The notes under the pieces are model-generated. The model worked only from the letters and a program-made list of their open reading frames with translations. It ran no database searches and was not told the DNA's origin. The position numbers and the translations under genes were made by a program. A stretch of 64,000 bases of DNA from DASZHJ01 sp963735465 (lineage in GTDB: Bacteria > Pseudomonadota > Alphaproteobacteria > ATCC43930 > CGMCC-115725): contig CAVTLA010000001.1 in NCBI GenBank assembly GCA_963735465.1, forward strand, positions 1,054,001 through 1,118,000, given 5' to 3'. Shown in pieces: positions 1 through 9,219 of the stretch. Each line of letters starts with the position of its first letter. Positions within the stretch are counted from its first letter, which is position 1.

Positions 1-203
1 GCAGCGTCGAGGCGATCTTCTCGATCCTGGCGCTGCGCGACGGCATCGTCCCGCCGACGCTCAATCTCGACAACCCGTCGCCGGGCTGCGACCTCGACCT
101 GGTGCCGCACCGCGCCAAGGAGCGGCCGGTGCGCTATGCGCTGTCGAACTCCTTCGGCTTTGGCGGCACCAACGCCTCCCTCGTCTTTGCCCGCGTGAGC
201 TAG
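1..203 (+). CDS. fabF: 3-oxoacyl-ACP synthase II (FabF), C-terminal fragment
   Basis: The window opens inside this gene; the readable frame starts at base 3 and gives 66 residues before TAG. FabF condenses malonyl-ACP with acyl-ACP in cytosolic fatty acid elongation. The visible tail carries the condensing-enzyme signature: a region like PPTLNLDNPSPGCDLDLVP followed by SNSFGFGGTNASLVF, the glycine-rich C-terminal motif of KAS II enzymes. The catalytic Cys and the first His lie upstream of the window. It ends 10 bp before mltG in the same direction, which fits the common alphaproteobacterial acpP-fabF-mltG order. KAS I (FabB) is less likely given this neighbour. Confidence 0.9.
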   Translation, partial: SVEAIFSILALRDGIVPPTLNLDNPSPGCDLDLVPHRAKERPVRYALSNSFGFGGTNASLVFARVS

Positions 204-213
204 GGCCGGTACG

Positions 214-1233
214 ATGGCCTGGCCGTCACGGGCCCGGATCGTTCCAGCGCTTCTGCTCCTGGCGGCCTCGTTCGCAAGCCTCGTGCTGTGGGTTTGGTGC
301 GACTGGACGAGTCCCGGTCCGCTGCCGGAGACCACCACGATCGTGGTGCCGAAGGGCGGCGTGATCGATATCACCCTTGCTCTCAAGCGCCGCGGCGTCA
401 TTTCCCACAATTGGGTCTTCCTGCTGGGGATCGTGACGACGGGCGAGTCCGGTCGCCTCAAGGCCGGCGAATACGAATTCGCCGCCGCGATCACGCCCGG
501 CGGCGTCGCCGAGCTGCTGGCGAGCGGCAAGACGGTGCGGCATAAATTCACTGTTCCAGAAGGCCTCACCAGCGCCGAGATCGTGGCGGTCATCAACGGG
601 CTGCCGGCGCTCGACGGCGCCATCGACAAGCCGCCGCCCGAGGGCAGCCTGCTGCCGCAGACGTATTTTTATTCGCTCGGCGACAAGCGCTCGGCGGTGA
701 TCGAGCGCATGGAGCGCTCGATGACCAGGACGCTGGCGGAGGTCTGGAGCGGGCGCGGCGCCAACCTGCCGCTGGCGACACCCGCGGAGGCGCTGACCTT
801 GGCCTCGATCGTGGAGAAGGAGACCGGCCGCGACGACGAGCGCCCTCATGTCGCCGGCGTCTTTCTCAATCGCCTGCGCCTCGGCATCCGCCTGCAGGCG
901 GACCCGACGGTGGCCTATGCGCTGACCCACGGCCGTGCCGCTCTCGATCGTCCCCTCGGGCACGAGGATCTCAGCATCGAATCTCCCTACAACACCTATC
1001 TGATGAAGGGGTTGCCGCCGACGCCGATCAGCAATCCCGGTCTCGCCGCCTTGAAGGCGGTGATGCACCCGCAGTCGTCGGAGGATCTCTATTTCGTGGC
1101 CATCGGCGATGGCACCGGTCGGCACGTCTTTGCCAAGACCTTGGCGGAGCACAATGAGCACGTGGCCGAGCTGCGGCGCGCGCAGACCCAGGGGACGCCA
1201 CCGGCGCCGACCGGCACCACCGCGCGTCCCTAG
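214..1233 (+). CDS. mltG: Endolytic murein transglycosylase MltG
   Basis: This 339-residue protein has one N-terminal membrane anchor (about residues 8-28) and a periplasmic YceG/MltG domain. MltG cleaves nascent glycan strands inside the chain and is thought to terminate peptidoglycan polymerisation. The active-site block LASIVEKETG is at residues 196-205; the catalytic glutamate is E201 by analogy with E. coli MltG. The later GLPPTPISNPG segment is also typical. It follows fabF by 10 bp and is probably co-transcribed with it. The extreme C-terminus is Pro/Thr-rich and probably disordered. The ATG at 214 is the only start that keeps the whole anchor. Confidence 0.93.
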   Translation: MAWPSRARIVPALLLLAASFASLVLWVWCDWTSPGPLPETTTIVVPKGGVIDITLALKRRGVISHNWVFLLGIVTTGESGRLKAGEYEFAAAITPGGVAELLASGKTVRHKFTVPEGLTSAEIVAVINGLPALDGAIDKPPPEGSLLPQTYFYSLGDKRSAVIERMERSMTRTLAEVWSGRGANLPLATPAEALTLASIVEKETGRDDERPHVAGVFLNRLRLGIRLQADPTVAYALTHGRAALDRPLGHEDLSIESPYNTYLMKGLPPTPISNPGLAALKAVMHPQSSEDLYFVAIGDGTGRHVFAKTLAEHNEHVAELRRAQTQGTPPAPTGTTARP

Positions 1234-1237
1234 TCGC

Positions 1238-1985
1238 CTATCTCCGACGGCGCGGGCGCAGGATCCAATCGCCGAGACGCGGCGGCAGCGCCGCCACCAG
1301 CCAGGTGGCGAACGCCAGCGGCCACGGGAAGGCGATGCGCGGCCGGTCCGCCGCGAGGCCGCGGGCGATGATCCCGGCGGCGCGCTCGGCAGTCATCAGG
1401 AATGGTTTCGGGAAACGATCGCCCGCCGTCATCGGCGTCGCGATGAAGCCGGGGCAGATCACCGATACCCGCAGGCCGGCGGCGGCGTAGGCGCCGCGCC
1501 AGGCCTCGCCCAGGGACTTCACCGCGGCTTTGGAGGCGCTATAGGCGGGCGCGTCTGGAATTCCCCGATATGCCGCGAGCGAGCTCATGAGGGCGAGCTG
1601 GCCGTCCCCGCGCGCCGCCATCCGCTCGAGAGCGGGATAGGCGGTATTGAGGAGACCATCGAGATTGACGGCGAAGATCGTGCGGGCGAGCGCTTCGCCC
1701 TCCTGCATGCCGCCGATGCCGGCATTGGCGATCACGAGGTCGAGGGGCTGGGCGGCGTCCGCCGCCAGGATCCACTCTCGCACGCCGGCGCGATCGGTGA
1801 CGTCGAGGACAGCCGTCGCGACCTCGGAGCCCCGCGCGCGGCAATCGGCGGCGATCCCATCGAGTTCGAGCGGCATCGCGACCACCGAGGCTCAGGCGCA
1901 CGCCGGCGGCAGCATAATGGCGCGCTAGCGCCGCGCCGATGCCGCTGGAGGCCCCGGTGAGCAGGATGTGGCGCGGCGCGGACAT
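1238..1985 (-). pseudogene. Short-chain dehydrogenase/reductase, split by a 1-bp frameshift
   Basis: Two overlapping frames together make one short-chain dehydrogenase. From ATG 1985 the first frame encodes the nucleotide-binding start, with HILLTGASSGIGAALARHYA (TGxxxGIG) and then LSLGGRDAA. The second frame, read down to 1238, carries the NAG motif (IANAGIGG), the catalytic Ser region (LALMSSLAAYRG) and YSASKAAVK (YxxxK). Removing one T at about 1865-1866 on the plus strand joins them as GRDAARLDGIAADCRARG, exactly the expected register. The rebuilt protein would be about 248 residues, normal for the family. It converges on mltG with a 4-bp gap. Either a real inactivating insertion or a sequencing indel; substrate unknown. 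Confidence 0.8.
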
Positions 1986-2081
1986 GGCGGGAACCGTTGT
2001 TGGCGGCAGCGCTCAAGGCTATAACCCTCAGCACGCTGGCGGTCGAGGGATCGCCGCCGTGATCGGCCTCCAGAGGGTTTC

Positions 2082-3014
2082 TTGCCAAGCTCCGCCGCCG
2101 CCGCCACTGCCGCGCCCAAGCCAGGTGCCGTCGCCAGCATGACGGGATTCGCGCGCATCGAGGGCGAGGCGGAGGGGCTCGCCTGGGCCTGGGAGATCAA
2201 GAGCGTCAACGGCAAGGCCCTCGATCTCCGGCTGCGTCTGCCGCCCGGCTTCGACGCGCTCGAGCTGCCGCTGCGGGCGCTGCTGAACGAGCGGCTCCGC
2301 CGCGGCTCGATCACCGCCAATCTCGGCATCATCCGCGCCGCCAGCGGCGCGAACCTGCGCGTCAATCGCGCCGCCCTCGAGCAGGTGCTGGCGCTCGCCC
2401 GCGAGCTGCAGCATTCCATCGGCGCGACGCCACCCAGCACCGACGGGCTCCTCGCCCTCAAGGGCGTGCTGGAGAGCGGCGAGGACGAAGTCCCCGACGC
2501 GGCGCTGCGGGCCCGGCGCGAGGCGGCGCTGCTCGCGGGCTGCCGCCGCGCCATCGACGATCTCATGGGCATGCGCCGGGCCGAGGGCGCACGGCTCGCT
2601 GACGTACTGCGTGAGCGCCTCGACGAGATCGCGGGGCTGGTGGCGCAGGCGGAGCGCACCGCCGCCGTGCAGCCCGATGCGGTGCGGGCGCGGCTGCGTG
2701 CCCTCGTCGACGCGCTCCGGGATGCGGCGCCGACGATCGCCGAGGAGCGCTTCGCCCAGGAAGCAGCACTGCTCGTCGCCAAGGCCGACGTGCGCGAGGA
2801 GCTGGACCGGCTGCACGCCCACATCGCCGCCGCCCGCGAGCTGCTGGCGGAAGGCGCCGTGATCGGCCGGCGCCTGGACTTCCTCTGCCAGGAATTCAAT
2901 CGCGAGGCCAACACGCTCTGCTCGAAATCGGCGGACGTGGACCTGACGCGTATCGGCCTCGGGCTCAAGGTCGCGATCGAGCAGCTGCGCGAGCAAGTGC
3001 AGAATATCGAATAG
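2082..3014 (+). CDS. yicC: YicC family endoribonuclease
   Basis: YicC-family proteins are RNA-binding endoribonucleases associated with stationary phase. The protein has the family opening MTGFARIEG, a YicC-like N-terminal domain (about residues 20-175) and a C-terminal DUF1732 domain with the conserved stretch LDFLCQEFNREANTLCSKS. Two starts are possible: TTG at 2082 (310 aa), preceded by a purine-rich AGAGGG four bases upstream, or ATG at 2139 (291 aa), which matches the usual family length but lacks a clear ribosome site. I list the longer form because of its upstream signal. gmk follows 10 bp later, a widespread yicC-gmk arrangement. Confidence 0.88.
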   Translation: MPSSAAAATAAPKPGAVASMTGFARIEGEAEGLAWAWEIKSVNGKALDLRLRLPPGFDALELPLRALLNERLRRGSITANLGIIRAASGANLRVNRAALEQVLALARELQHSIGATPPSTDGLLALKGVLESGEDEVPDAALRARREAALLAGCRRAIDDLMGMRRAEGARLADVLRERLDEIAGLVAQAERTAAVQPDAVRARLRALVDALRDAAPTIAEERFAQEAALLVAKADVREELDRLHAHIAAARELLAEGAVIGRRLDFLCQEFNREANTLCSKSADVDLTRIGLGLKVAIEQLREQVQNIE

Positions 3015-3024
3015 GCGTGCAGCG

Positions 3025-3663
3025 ATGAGCTCGACCGAGATCGGACGCCGTGGCCTGCTGCTGGTGCTCTCCTCGCCCTCCGGCGCCGGCAAGACCACGA
3101 TCACGCGGCTCCTGGTCGAGCGCGAGCCCGAGCTCGGCATCTCCATCTCCGCCACCACGCGCAAGCCGCGGGCGGGCGAGACCGACGGGCAGCACTATCA
3201 TTTTGTCGCCGCCAAGCGTTTCGACGAGATGGTGGCGAAGGACGAGTTGCTGGAGCATGCCACCGTCTTCGGCCACCGCTACGGCACGCCGCGCGCGCCG
3301 GTGGAGGCGGTGCTGCAGTCCGGCCGCGACATCGTCAGCGACATCGACTGGCAAGGGACGCAGCAGCTCAAGCAGACCGTGCGGAACGATCTGGTGGCGG
3401 TCTTCATTTTGCCGCCCAGCACGGCGGCCCTCGAGGACCGGCTGCGGCGGCGCGCCCAGGACAGCGACGAGGTGGTGGCGCAGCGGATGGCGAAATCCGC
3501 CGACGAGATGAGCCACTGGCCGGAATACGACTACGTCATCGTCAACCACGACCTCGAGACCAGCGTGCGCCAGGTGCAGGCGATCCTCACCGCCGAGCGC
3601 CGGCGCCGGGAGCGCCAGGTCGGGCTCGCCGAGTTCGTCAATCACCTTCGTCGCGGCCGCTAG
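3025..3663 (+). CDS. gmk: Guanylate kinase
   Basis: The 212-residue protein phosphorylates GMP to GDP with ATP in the cytosol, feeding GTP and (p)ppGpp pools. The P-loop SSPSGAGKTT is at residues 16-25. The GMP-binding stretch with TTRKPRAGETDGQHYHF follows, and a lid-like Arg-rich segment (LRRRAQDSDEVVAQRM) is near residue 140. Length and motif order are normal. It lies 10 bp after yicC. Its TAG stop (3661-3663) overlaps the stop of the convergent rsmA gene by three bases. Confidence 0.95.
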   Translation: MSSTEIGRRGLLLVLSSPSGAGKTTITRLLVEREPELGISISATTRKPRAGETDGQHYHFVAAKRFDEMVAKDELLEHATVFGHRYGTPRAPVEAVLQSGRDIVSDIDWQGTQQLKQTVRNDLVAVFILPPSTAALEDRLRRRAQDSDEVVAQRMAKSADEMSHWPEYDYVIVNHDLETSVRQVQAILTAERRRRERQVGLAEFVNHLRRGR

Positions 3664-4508
3664 GCGGGCCGAGACATCGCTTCCAGCGCCCGTGCCAGGG
3701 CGCAGAATTCCTGGACGCTCAACTCCTCCGCCCGCGCCGTGGCGGCGATCCCGGTGGCGGCGAGCAGCGGCTCCGGCGGGATCCCCAGCGTGCGCAGGCT
3801 CTGGCGCAGCATCTTGCGGCGCTGACCGAAGGCGGCGGCGGTCGTGCGCTCGAGATCCTCGCGCCGGCAGGGTGCCAGCGGCTCGGAGCGTGCCACGATC
3901 CGCACCAGGGACGAGGTGACTTTGGGCGCCGGCACGAAGGCGGTCGGCGCGATGTCGAAGAGCGGCGTCACCTCGGCGACCCACTGCACCAGCACCGAGA
4001 GCCGGCCATAGTCCTTCGTGCGCGGCTTGGCGGTGAGGCGCCGCGCCACTTCCTTCTGGAACATGAGCGTGAGGCTCTCGTAGGCGGAGAGAGTCGGCAG
4101 CCAGCGCAGCAGCAGGGCCGTGGCGACGTTGTACGGAAGATTGGCGACGATGCGGCGCGGCGGCGGTACCAGGGAGGCTGGATCGATCTCCAGCGCGTCG
4201 CCGGCGACGACGGTCAGCCGATCGGGATAGACGGCGGCCAGCTCGCCCAGAGCCGCGACGCAGCGGTCGTCACGCTCGATGGCGGTGACGCGAGCGGCGC
4301 CGGCCGCAAGGAGAGCGCGGGTGAGGCCGCCGGGGCCCGGTCCGATCTCGATCACGTTGATGCCGTCGAGCGCGCCCGCGGACCGGGCGATGCGGGCGAT
4401 CAGGTTGAGATCGAGAAGGAAGTTCTGGCCGAGGGATTTGCGGGCGCCGAGGTTGTGCCGCCGGATCACCTCCCGCAGCGCCGGCAATGCAGGTGCCGCC
4501 GCGGGCAT
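3660..4508 (-). CDS. rsmA: 16S rRNA (adenine1518-N6/adenine1519-N6)-dimethyltransferase
   Basis: RsmA (KsgA) dimethylates two adjacent adenines in the 3' terminal hairpin of 16S rRNA late in 30S assembly, using SAM. From ATG 4508 the protein has 282 residues. SLGQNFLLD sits at 25-33, the SAM-binding motif EIGPGPGG at 54-61, and the catalytic NLPY motif of N6-adenine methylases at 123-126. The same frame stays open further upstream but there it only shadows pdxA; the chosen start gives normal family length. The gene is last in the minus-strand run after surA and pdxA, as in many proteobacteria. Confidence 0.94.
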   Translation of the reverse strand: MPAAAPALPALREVIRRHNLGARKSLGQNFLLDLNLIARIARSAGALDGINVIEIGPGPGGLTRALLAAGAARVTAIERDDRCVAALGELAAVYPDRLTVVAGDALEIDPASLVPPPRRIVANLPYNVATALLLRWLPTLSAYESLTLMFQKEVARRLTAKPRTKDYGRLSVLVQWVAEVTPLFDIAPTAFVPAPKVTSSLVRIVARSEPLAPCRREDLERTTAAAFGQRRKMLRQSLRTLGIPPEPLLAATGIAATARAEELSVQEFCALARALEAMSRPA

Positions 4509-4519
4509 CGCCGGTGGAA

Positions 4520-5530
4520 TCAGGCGACGGAGCGCCGCGCCGCGCGCCGCTCGGCCATCTCGCCGGCGAGCTGCAGGGCCGCCAGCAGGCTCTCCGGGTT
4601 CGCGATGCCCTTGCCCGCGATGTCGCAGGCGGTGCCGTGATCCGGTGATGTGCGGATGAAGGGCAATCCCAGGGTGACATTGACCCCGCGATCGAAGTCG
4701 ATGGTCTTGAGCGGGATCAGCGCCTGGTCGTGATACATGCAGAGCGCCGCGTCGTAGCGCGCGCGGGCGGCGGCGTGGAACATGGTATCGGCGGGGTAGG
4801 GACCGCCGACGGAATAGCCCTCGGCACGGAGCGTCTCGATGGCGGGAATGACGATCTCGATCTCCTCCCGGCCCATCGCTCCGTTCTCGCCGGCATGGGG
4901 ATTGAGCCCGGCGACCGCGAGCCGCGGCCGGGCGATGCCGAAGTCGCTGGTCAGCGCGCGGGCGGTGATGCGGCCGGCGGTGACGATCGCCTCCCGGGTC
5001 AGCCGCTGCACCGCGTCCTTGAGGGCGACGTGCACGGTCACCGGCACCACCCTGAGCTCCGGGCAGGCCAGCATCATGATCGCCTTGACGTCGTTGCCGG
5101 CGAGCTCCTCCAGGAACTCGGTATGGCCGGGGTGACGGAACCCGGCGGCGTAGAGCGTTTCCTTCTGGATCGGATTGGTCACCACGGCGGCGGCGCGGCC
5201 GGCGCGCACCAGCTCGACCGCGGCGACGATGGCGCCGGTGACCGCGCGGGCGTTGGCGGGGTCCGGACGACCCATCAGGACAGGGTGGGCGATCCGCCGC
5301 GGCAGCACCCCCAGCGCGTCGCCGAAGCACTGCGCGGCTTCCTCTGGCCCGGCCACGGCATGCATCGGCACGTCCCAGCCCAGCGTGGTGGCCAGGCGCG
5401 ACAGCCGGTCGGGATCGTCGATGGCGAAAAACGGCGGCACGCCCTCGCCGCGGCGCAACCATGCCTTGAGAGTGATCTCCCCACCAATCCCCGCCGGCTC
5501 CCCCATGGTGAGGGCGATCGGAGCGATCAT
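4520..5530 (-). CDS. pdxA: 4-hydroxythreonine-4-phosphate dehydrogenase
   Basis: PdxA oxidises 4-phosphohydroxy-L-threonine with NAD in the DXP-dependent pyridoxal-5'-phosphate pathway. The 336-residue protein starts MIAPIALTMGEPAGIGGE, a family hallmark. Candidate divalent-metal histidines are H167 (in VTVHVALKD), H212 (in LNPHAGENG) and H267 (in MYHDQALIPLK). The DHGTACDIAGKG segment near residue 300 is also diagnostic. Its start overlaps the surA stop by 4 bp (ATGA), indicating translational coupling within the lptD-surA-pdxA-rsmA unit. Confidence 0.95.
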   Translation of the reverse strand: MIAPIALTMGEPAGIGGEITLKAWLRRGEGVPPFFAIDDPDRLSRLATTLGWDVPMHAVAGPEEAAQCFGDALGVLPRRIAHPVLMGRPDPANARAVTGAIVAAVELVRAGRAAAVVTNPIQKETLYAAGFRHPGHTEFLEELAGNDVKAIMMLACPELRVVPVTVHVALKDAVQRLTREAIVTAGRITARALTSDFGIARPRLAVAGLNPHAGENGAMGREEIEIVIPAIETLRAEGYSVGGPYPADTMFHAAARARYDAALCMYHDQALIPLKTIDFDRGVNVTLGLPFIRTSPDHGTACDIAGKGIANPESLLAALQLAGEMAERRAARRSVA

Positions 5531-6777
5531 ACGCGCATATCCACGTAGGCGGCGCGGCGGAGGTCCCGAAGATAGCGGCGGGCAAGCGTGTCGAGACGCT
5601 GACGCATCAGCGAGTCCTGCACCTGCTCCCGCTTCGCGATCGGCGACGGCGGCTCCTTGCGCTCGCAGACCATCATCACGCCGACGCCATCCTTCAGCAC
5701 CATGGGTTTGCTGGCTTCGGCAATTTTCAGCGCCTCGATGGCGGGGCGAAGCTCCGCCGGGATGCTGCCGACCTTCACGTCGCGGAGCTCGCCGGAAAGC
5801 TGCGGCGATATCTGCTGGCCCATCTTCAACATCTCGCCGCAGCTTTTGGCGGTGTCGGTCACCTGCTGAGCGGCGGCGAGCGCACGCTGGCGATCGGCGT
5901 CGGTGGCGGTGGGGGCGAGCGGAAATGCCACCCGCGTCATCGTGATCGTCACGTCGTTGGGCGACGGCTGACCCAGCACCCGGCGGTCGGCGAGATAGAC
6001 CAGATAGAAGCCGCCGGGGCCGCGCACGGGCGGCGCCAGCTGCCCCGGCTGCATGTGATCCACCGCTTGCTGCACTTCCGGCGGCAGCTCGTTCGGCAGC
6101 ACCCAGCCGAGATCGCCGCCCACCGCGGCGGTCGCGGCCTGGGAGAATTGCTGCGCCACGGCCGCGAAACTGGCGCCGTTGCGGATCTGCTCCACCAGAC
6201 GGTCGGCGAGACTCTTCACCTCCGGCTCCTGGGTCGGATTGTCGACGGAGAGGAATATTTCTCCGACCCGGCTCTGCGGCTGACCGATGCTGTCTTTGAT
6301 GTGGGCCATGGTCTCGTTGATTTCCTCGTCCGAGACGCTCACGTTCGGAGCGAGGCGCCCGTCCACCAGCTTGCCCCAGGCGAGGGTGGCGGTGATCTGG
6401 CTTACCAACGTCGAGCGGGGAATGGCGCGCGCGGTCAGGAGCTGGTCAAGCGCGCCCTTCGGCATGTTGTTCTGCTGTTCCAGCCGCTCGAACGCGCGGT
6501 TTATTTCGTCGTCCTTGATCGCGACGTTGAAGCGCTTCGCCTCCTGCATCTCCAGACGCTCGTCGATGAGGGCCCGCAGCACCTGGGGCGTCACACGCTG
6601 GCGTACCTGCGGCGTGTCGGGAAGCTGGGAGGACAGCATCACCAGCCTGATGCGCGCGTCGAGGTCGTTGACCGAGATAACGTCGTCGTTCACGACAGCG
6701 GCGATCCGCGTCTCCTGAGCGGCGGCGGTGCCGGCCGTCAATGCCAGCAGCAACAGACTGATAACGATGCGAACCAT
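5527..6777 (-). CDS. surA: Periplasmic chaperone / peptidyl-prolyl isomerase SurA
   Basis: SurA escorts unfolded beta-barrel proteins, including LptD, across the periplasm to the BAM complex. From ATG 6777 the product is 416 residues with a cleavable signal peptide (ending about AAAQ at 20). A SurA_N-like helical region with AAVVNDDVISVNDLDARI follows. One rotamase (parvulin) domain covers about residues 155-270, with VGEIFLSVD, FAAVAQQFS and GGDLGWVLPNELPP. E. coli SurA has two parvulin domains; a single clear one is common in alphaproteobacteria. The upstream in-frame extension to 6852 lacks secretory character, so I prefer the inner ATG. The gene sits between lptD and pdxA. Confidence 0.92.
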   Translation of the reverse strand: MVRIVISLLLLALTAGTAAAQETRIAAVVNDDVISVNDLDARIRLVMLSSQLPDTPQVRQRVTPQVLRALIDERLEMQEAKRFNVAIKDDEINRAFERLEQQNNMPKGALDQLLTARAIPRSTLVSQITATLAWGKLVDGRLAPNVSVSDEEINETMAHIKDSIGQPQSRVGEIFLSVDNPTQEPEVKSLADRLVEQIRNGASFAAVAQQFSQAATAAVGGDLGWVLPNELPPEVQQAVDHMQPGQLAPPVRGPGGFYLVYLADRRVLGQPSPNDVTITMTRVAFPLAPTATDADRQRALAAAQQVTDTAKSCGEMLKMGQQISPQLSGELRDVKVGSIPAELRPAIEALKIAEASKPMVLKDGVGVMMVCERKEPPSPIAKREQVQDSLMRQRLDTLARRYLRDLRRAAYVDMRV

Positions 6778-6897
6778 CGACCTTCCAATGGAAATAGGGG
6801 GCCCACCCTGCGGCCGCCCTCGAATACCCCCTGTCAGACTACCACCGCTCAAGCGCCCCTGTCGCGCCCGCCGTCCCAGGGGGGCGCCGTGAGTGGC

Positions 6898-9213
6898 CTA
6901 GAGGGCATTCGCGTACCCGTTGGTGGTGGAGAAGTTCCCGAAGCTGCCGAAGGTGCCGGTGCTGCCGGAGGTTCCGGTGGAGTAGGCCGGCAAGTTGACA
7001 TCCCCGAGGTTCTTGAAGACGACGGTGAAGAGCAGCGTACTGCCGGGGTGGATATCGCCGACGTTGGTGCCGGAATAGAGGTACGATGTCCGGAAGGCCA
7101 AGCACTCGTCATGATACGTTATGGCGATGCCGGAATTGACGGTCTGAGTGACGCCGGTCGAGATCGGGACGCCGTTGCTGTTCAGGATGCTGGCGCTGCC
7201 GAGGTCGCGGGTACCGAGGACCGACAGCGTCCAGTAGCGCGTGAGATCCATTCCCAGCGTCGCCGAGATCTGCTTGCGCTGCTCCAGGTCGGGCACCAGG
7301 GGGTCGAAAGCGATCGACAGGAAGTTGAGGCCGACACGGAAGCTTGGCGGACCGGCCGCCACGCCCACCTCCTGGCTCCGCGACGTCAGATACTGCGAAT
7401 CCAGGCGGAAGCGATAGATCAGATCGAGGAACGGCGCCGGCGTCACCACGACGCGTCCGACCACGTCCGAGCGCTGGCTGTCGACGCCGGATCCCACCGG
7501 GTAAGGCCCGTTCTTCTGGAAGCGATAGCTCTCGCCGATCAGGAACTGGCTGCTGCCGCCGCTGTCGCCATAGAAGGCGCCTTGCAGGCCGTAGTCGACG
7601 CGTTGACCGGAATCGACCCGGTCGTAGCCCGGAAAGCGGTTCGGAACGAACAGGCTGGTCTCGTCGAACTGGAAGGCGGGACTGTCCTCCGCCGGTATCT
7701 TGGCAGGATTGCCGCCGTTGGTACTGGTGACGAGGGCGGCGATCGGCTCGATCGTCTGGGTGTAGCCGTCGCCTCGCCTGATCCAGGGATAGCGCCAGAG
7801 AAGTTCGGCCTGCGGATAGACGCGGCCGGTGGTCTGGGAGGCGGACGGCGACTGGCCGGGTGCCAGCACGACGTTCTGGGAGTCATAGGCGTCGCCGCGC
7901 AAATTGGCGCTGAAGGTGAAGCGGTCGCCGATCAGCCCATTGAGCGGAATGCCCCAGCCGGCGCCGGTGGAGAGGCGTCGGATCTGGACCCCCGAGTTCG
8001 CCGGCGTGAACAGGTTCTCGACGTTGCTGGTCGCGTTCCAGCGTCCGCCCCATTCGTCGGGATGGCCGACCCAATTGTAGGTGGCGACCGGCAGGACGAC
8101 TGGTTGCGTGGTGTCGCCGATGCCGAAGCGCAAGCTCTGAAACGCGTAGTTGTCGACCAGCCCGTAGCTGCGGTCGTCGAAGGCTTCGACATTGCCGCGG
8201 CTGATCAGGAACGCCTGGCTGCCGCCGAACTTGAAGCGCTGAAGGTAGGTCTGGTCCGTGGTCCGGTTGACATCGAAGCTCGTGCGCCACGTATCGTCGA
8301 GATTGAATATTCCGCTGCTCGACACATGGCCCCGGAACGAATCCACCGGAGTGATCGCGTTCCCGAGACTGTCCTCCCGGTTGGTGTAGGCGACGCTGCC
8401 GGCGGTGCGGAACGTGCCGCTGCCGAAGGCCTGACGGTATTCGCCGGCCATGATGGCGCCGGCGTCGGTGGTCACCATCGGCGCGAAGGTCGCGTCCTTG
8501 TCCGGACCGATGGCCCAGAAATAGGGCGTCGTCACATGAGCGCCCAGCGTCGAGGAGTAGCCCGCGGTCGGCGCGAGGAATCCGCTCTGCCGCTTCACCG
8601 ACGGATCGGGCATGGAGAAATAGGGCGTCCAGAACACCGGGATGCCGGCGACGTCCATGCTCGCGTCGCGGTACTCGATGACCTGAGCTTCCTTGTCGTG
8701 CACGACCTTCTCGGCTTTGATCTGCCAGAGTGGCGGCCGAGTGGGGTCCGTCGCGCAGAGGTCGCAGGGAGAGTAGACCCCGCGCCGGATCTCGGTTCGG
8801 TTGCCCTCGACCCGGCGCGCCGTGTTGCCGGCCATCCGCGAGCGATCGGACAGCAGCGCGCGGACGTTCTTGATGAACCCCTCGCGCATGTCGTCGTGCA
8901 GTTCGACGAAATCGGCGAAGGTCACGTCGCCCGTCGGCTCCAGCAGGCTCACATGGCCGGTGGCGGTGACGGTGTCGGTCTTCTGGTTGTAGGTGACATT
9001 GTCGGCAAGGAGGATCTGGTCCTTCTGCGACAGCTGGACGTGCCCGGTGGCGACGACGAGACCTAGGTCGTTGTCGTATTGCACCTCGTCGGCGACGAAA
9101 AGAACCGGCTGGTTGGTAACCAGAGGAGGTTTTTCAGCGGCCGCCGCTTCGGCGCCGGGAGCGCCGAGGAACATGATCGCCAGAATGGCGAAGGCGGTGG
9201 CAAGACAGCGCAT
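6898..9213 (-). CDS. lptD: LPS-assembly outer membrane protein LptD
   Basis: LptD is the outer-membrane barrel that, with LptE, inserts lipopolysaccharide into the outer leaflet. The 771-residue protein has a signal peptide (1-23). A periplasmic OstA-like beta-jellyroll follows, with repeats such as ADEVQYDNDLGLVVATGHV and ADNVTYNQKTDTVTATGHV. The rest is a long aromatic-rich barrel domain. Cysteines in SPCDLC (near residue 150) and a late HDECLAF are candidates for the disulfides that clamp the jellyroll to the barrel. It lies 6 bp after lptG, so inner-membrane permeases, barrel and its chaperone SurA form one directional block. Confidence 0.93.
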   Translation of the reverse strand: MRCLATAFAILAIMFLGAPGAEAAAAEKPPLVTNQPVLFVADEVQYDNDLGLVVATGHVQLSQKDQILLADNVTYNQKTDTVTATGHVSLLEPTGDVTFADFVELHDDMREGFIKNVRALLSDRSRMAGNTARRVEGNRTEIRRGVYSPCDLCATDPTRPPLWQIKAEKVVHDKEAQVIEYRDASMDVAGIPVFWTPYFSMPDPSVKRQSGFLAPTAGYSSTLGAHVTTPYFWAIGPDKDATFAPMVTTDAGAIMAGEYRQAFGSGTFRTAGSVAYTNREDSLGNAITPVDSFRGHVSSSGIFNLDDTWRTSFDVNRTTDQTYLQRFKFGGSQAFLISRGNVEAFDDRSYGLVDNYAFQSLRFGIGDTTQPVVLPVATYNWVGHPDEWGGRWNATSNVENLFTPANSGVQIRRLSTGAGWGIPLNGLIGDRFTFSANLRGDAYDSQNVVLAPGQSPSASQTTGRVYPQAELLWRYPWIRRGDGYTQTIEPIAALVTSTNGGNPAKIPAEDSPAFQFDETSLFVPNRFPGYDRVDSGQRVDYGLQGAFYGDSGGSSQFLIGESYRFQKNGPYPVGSGVDSQRSDVVGRVVVTPAPFLDLIYRFRLDSQYLTSRSQEVGVAAGPPSFRVGLNFLSIAFDPLVPDLEQRKQISATLGMDLTRYWTLSVLGTRDLGSASILNSNGVPISTGVTQTVNSGIAITYHDECLAFRTSYLYSGTNVGDIHPGSTLLFTVVFKNLGDVNLPAYSTGTSGSTGTFGSFGNFSTTNGYANAL

Positions 9214-9219
9214 ATGGCG

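Noticed and set aside
6055..9066. A 1003-codon open frame on the plus strand opposite lptD and surA
   Set aside because: Its product is Arg/Gly/Glu-rich with no motif, and it mirrors two genes with clear family motifs; long antisense frames are expected at this GC content.
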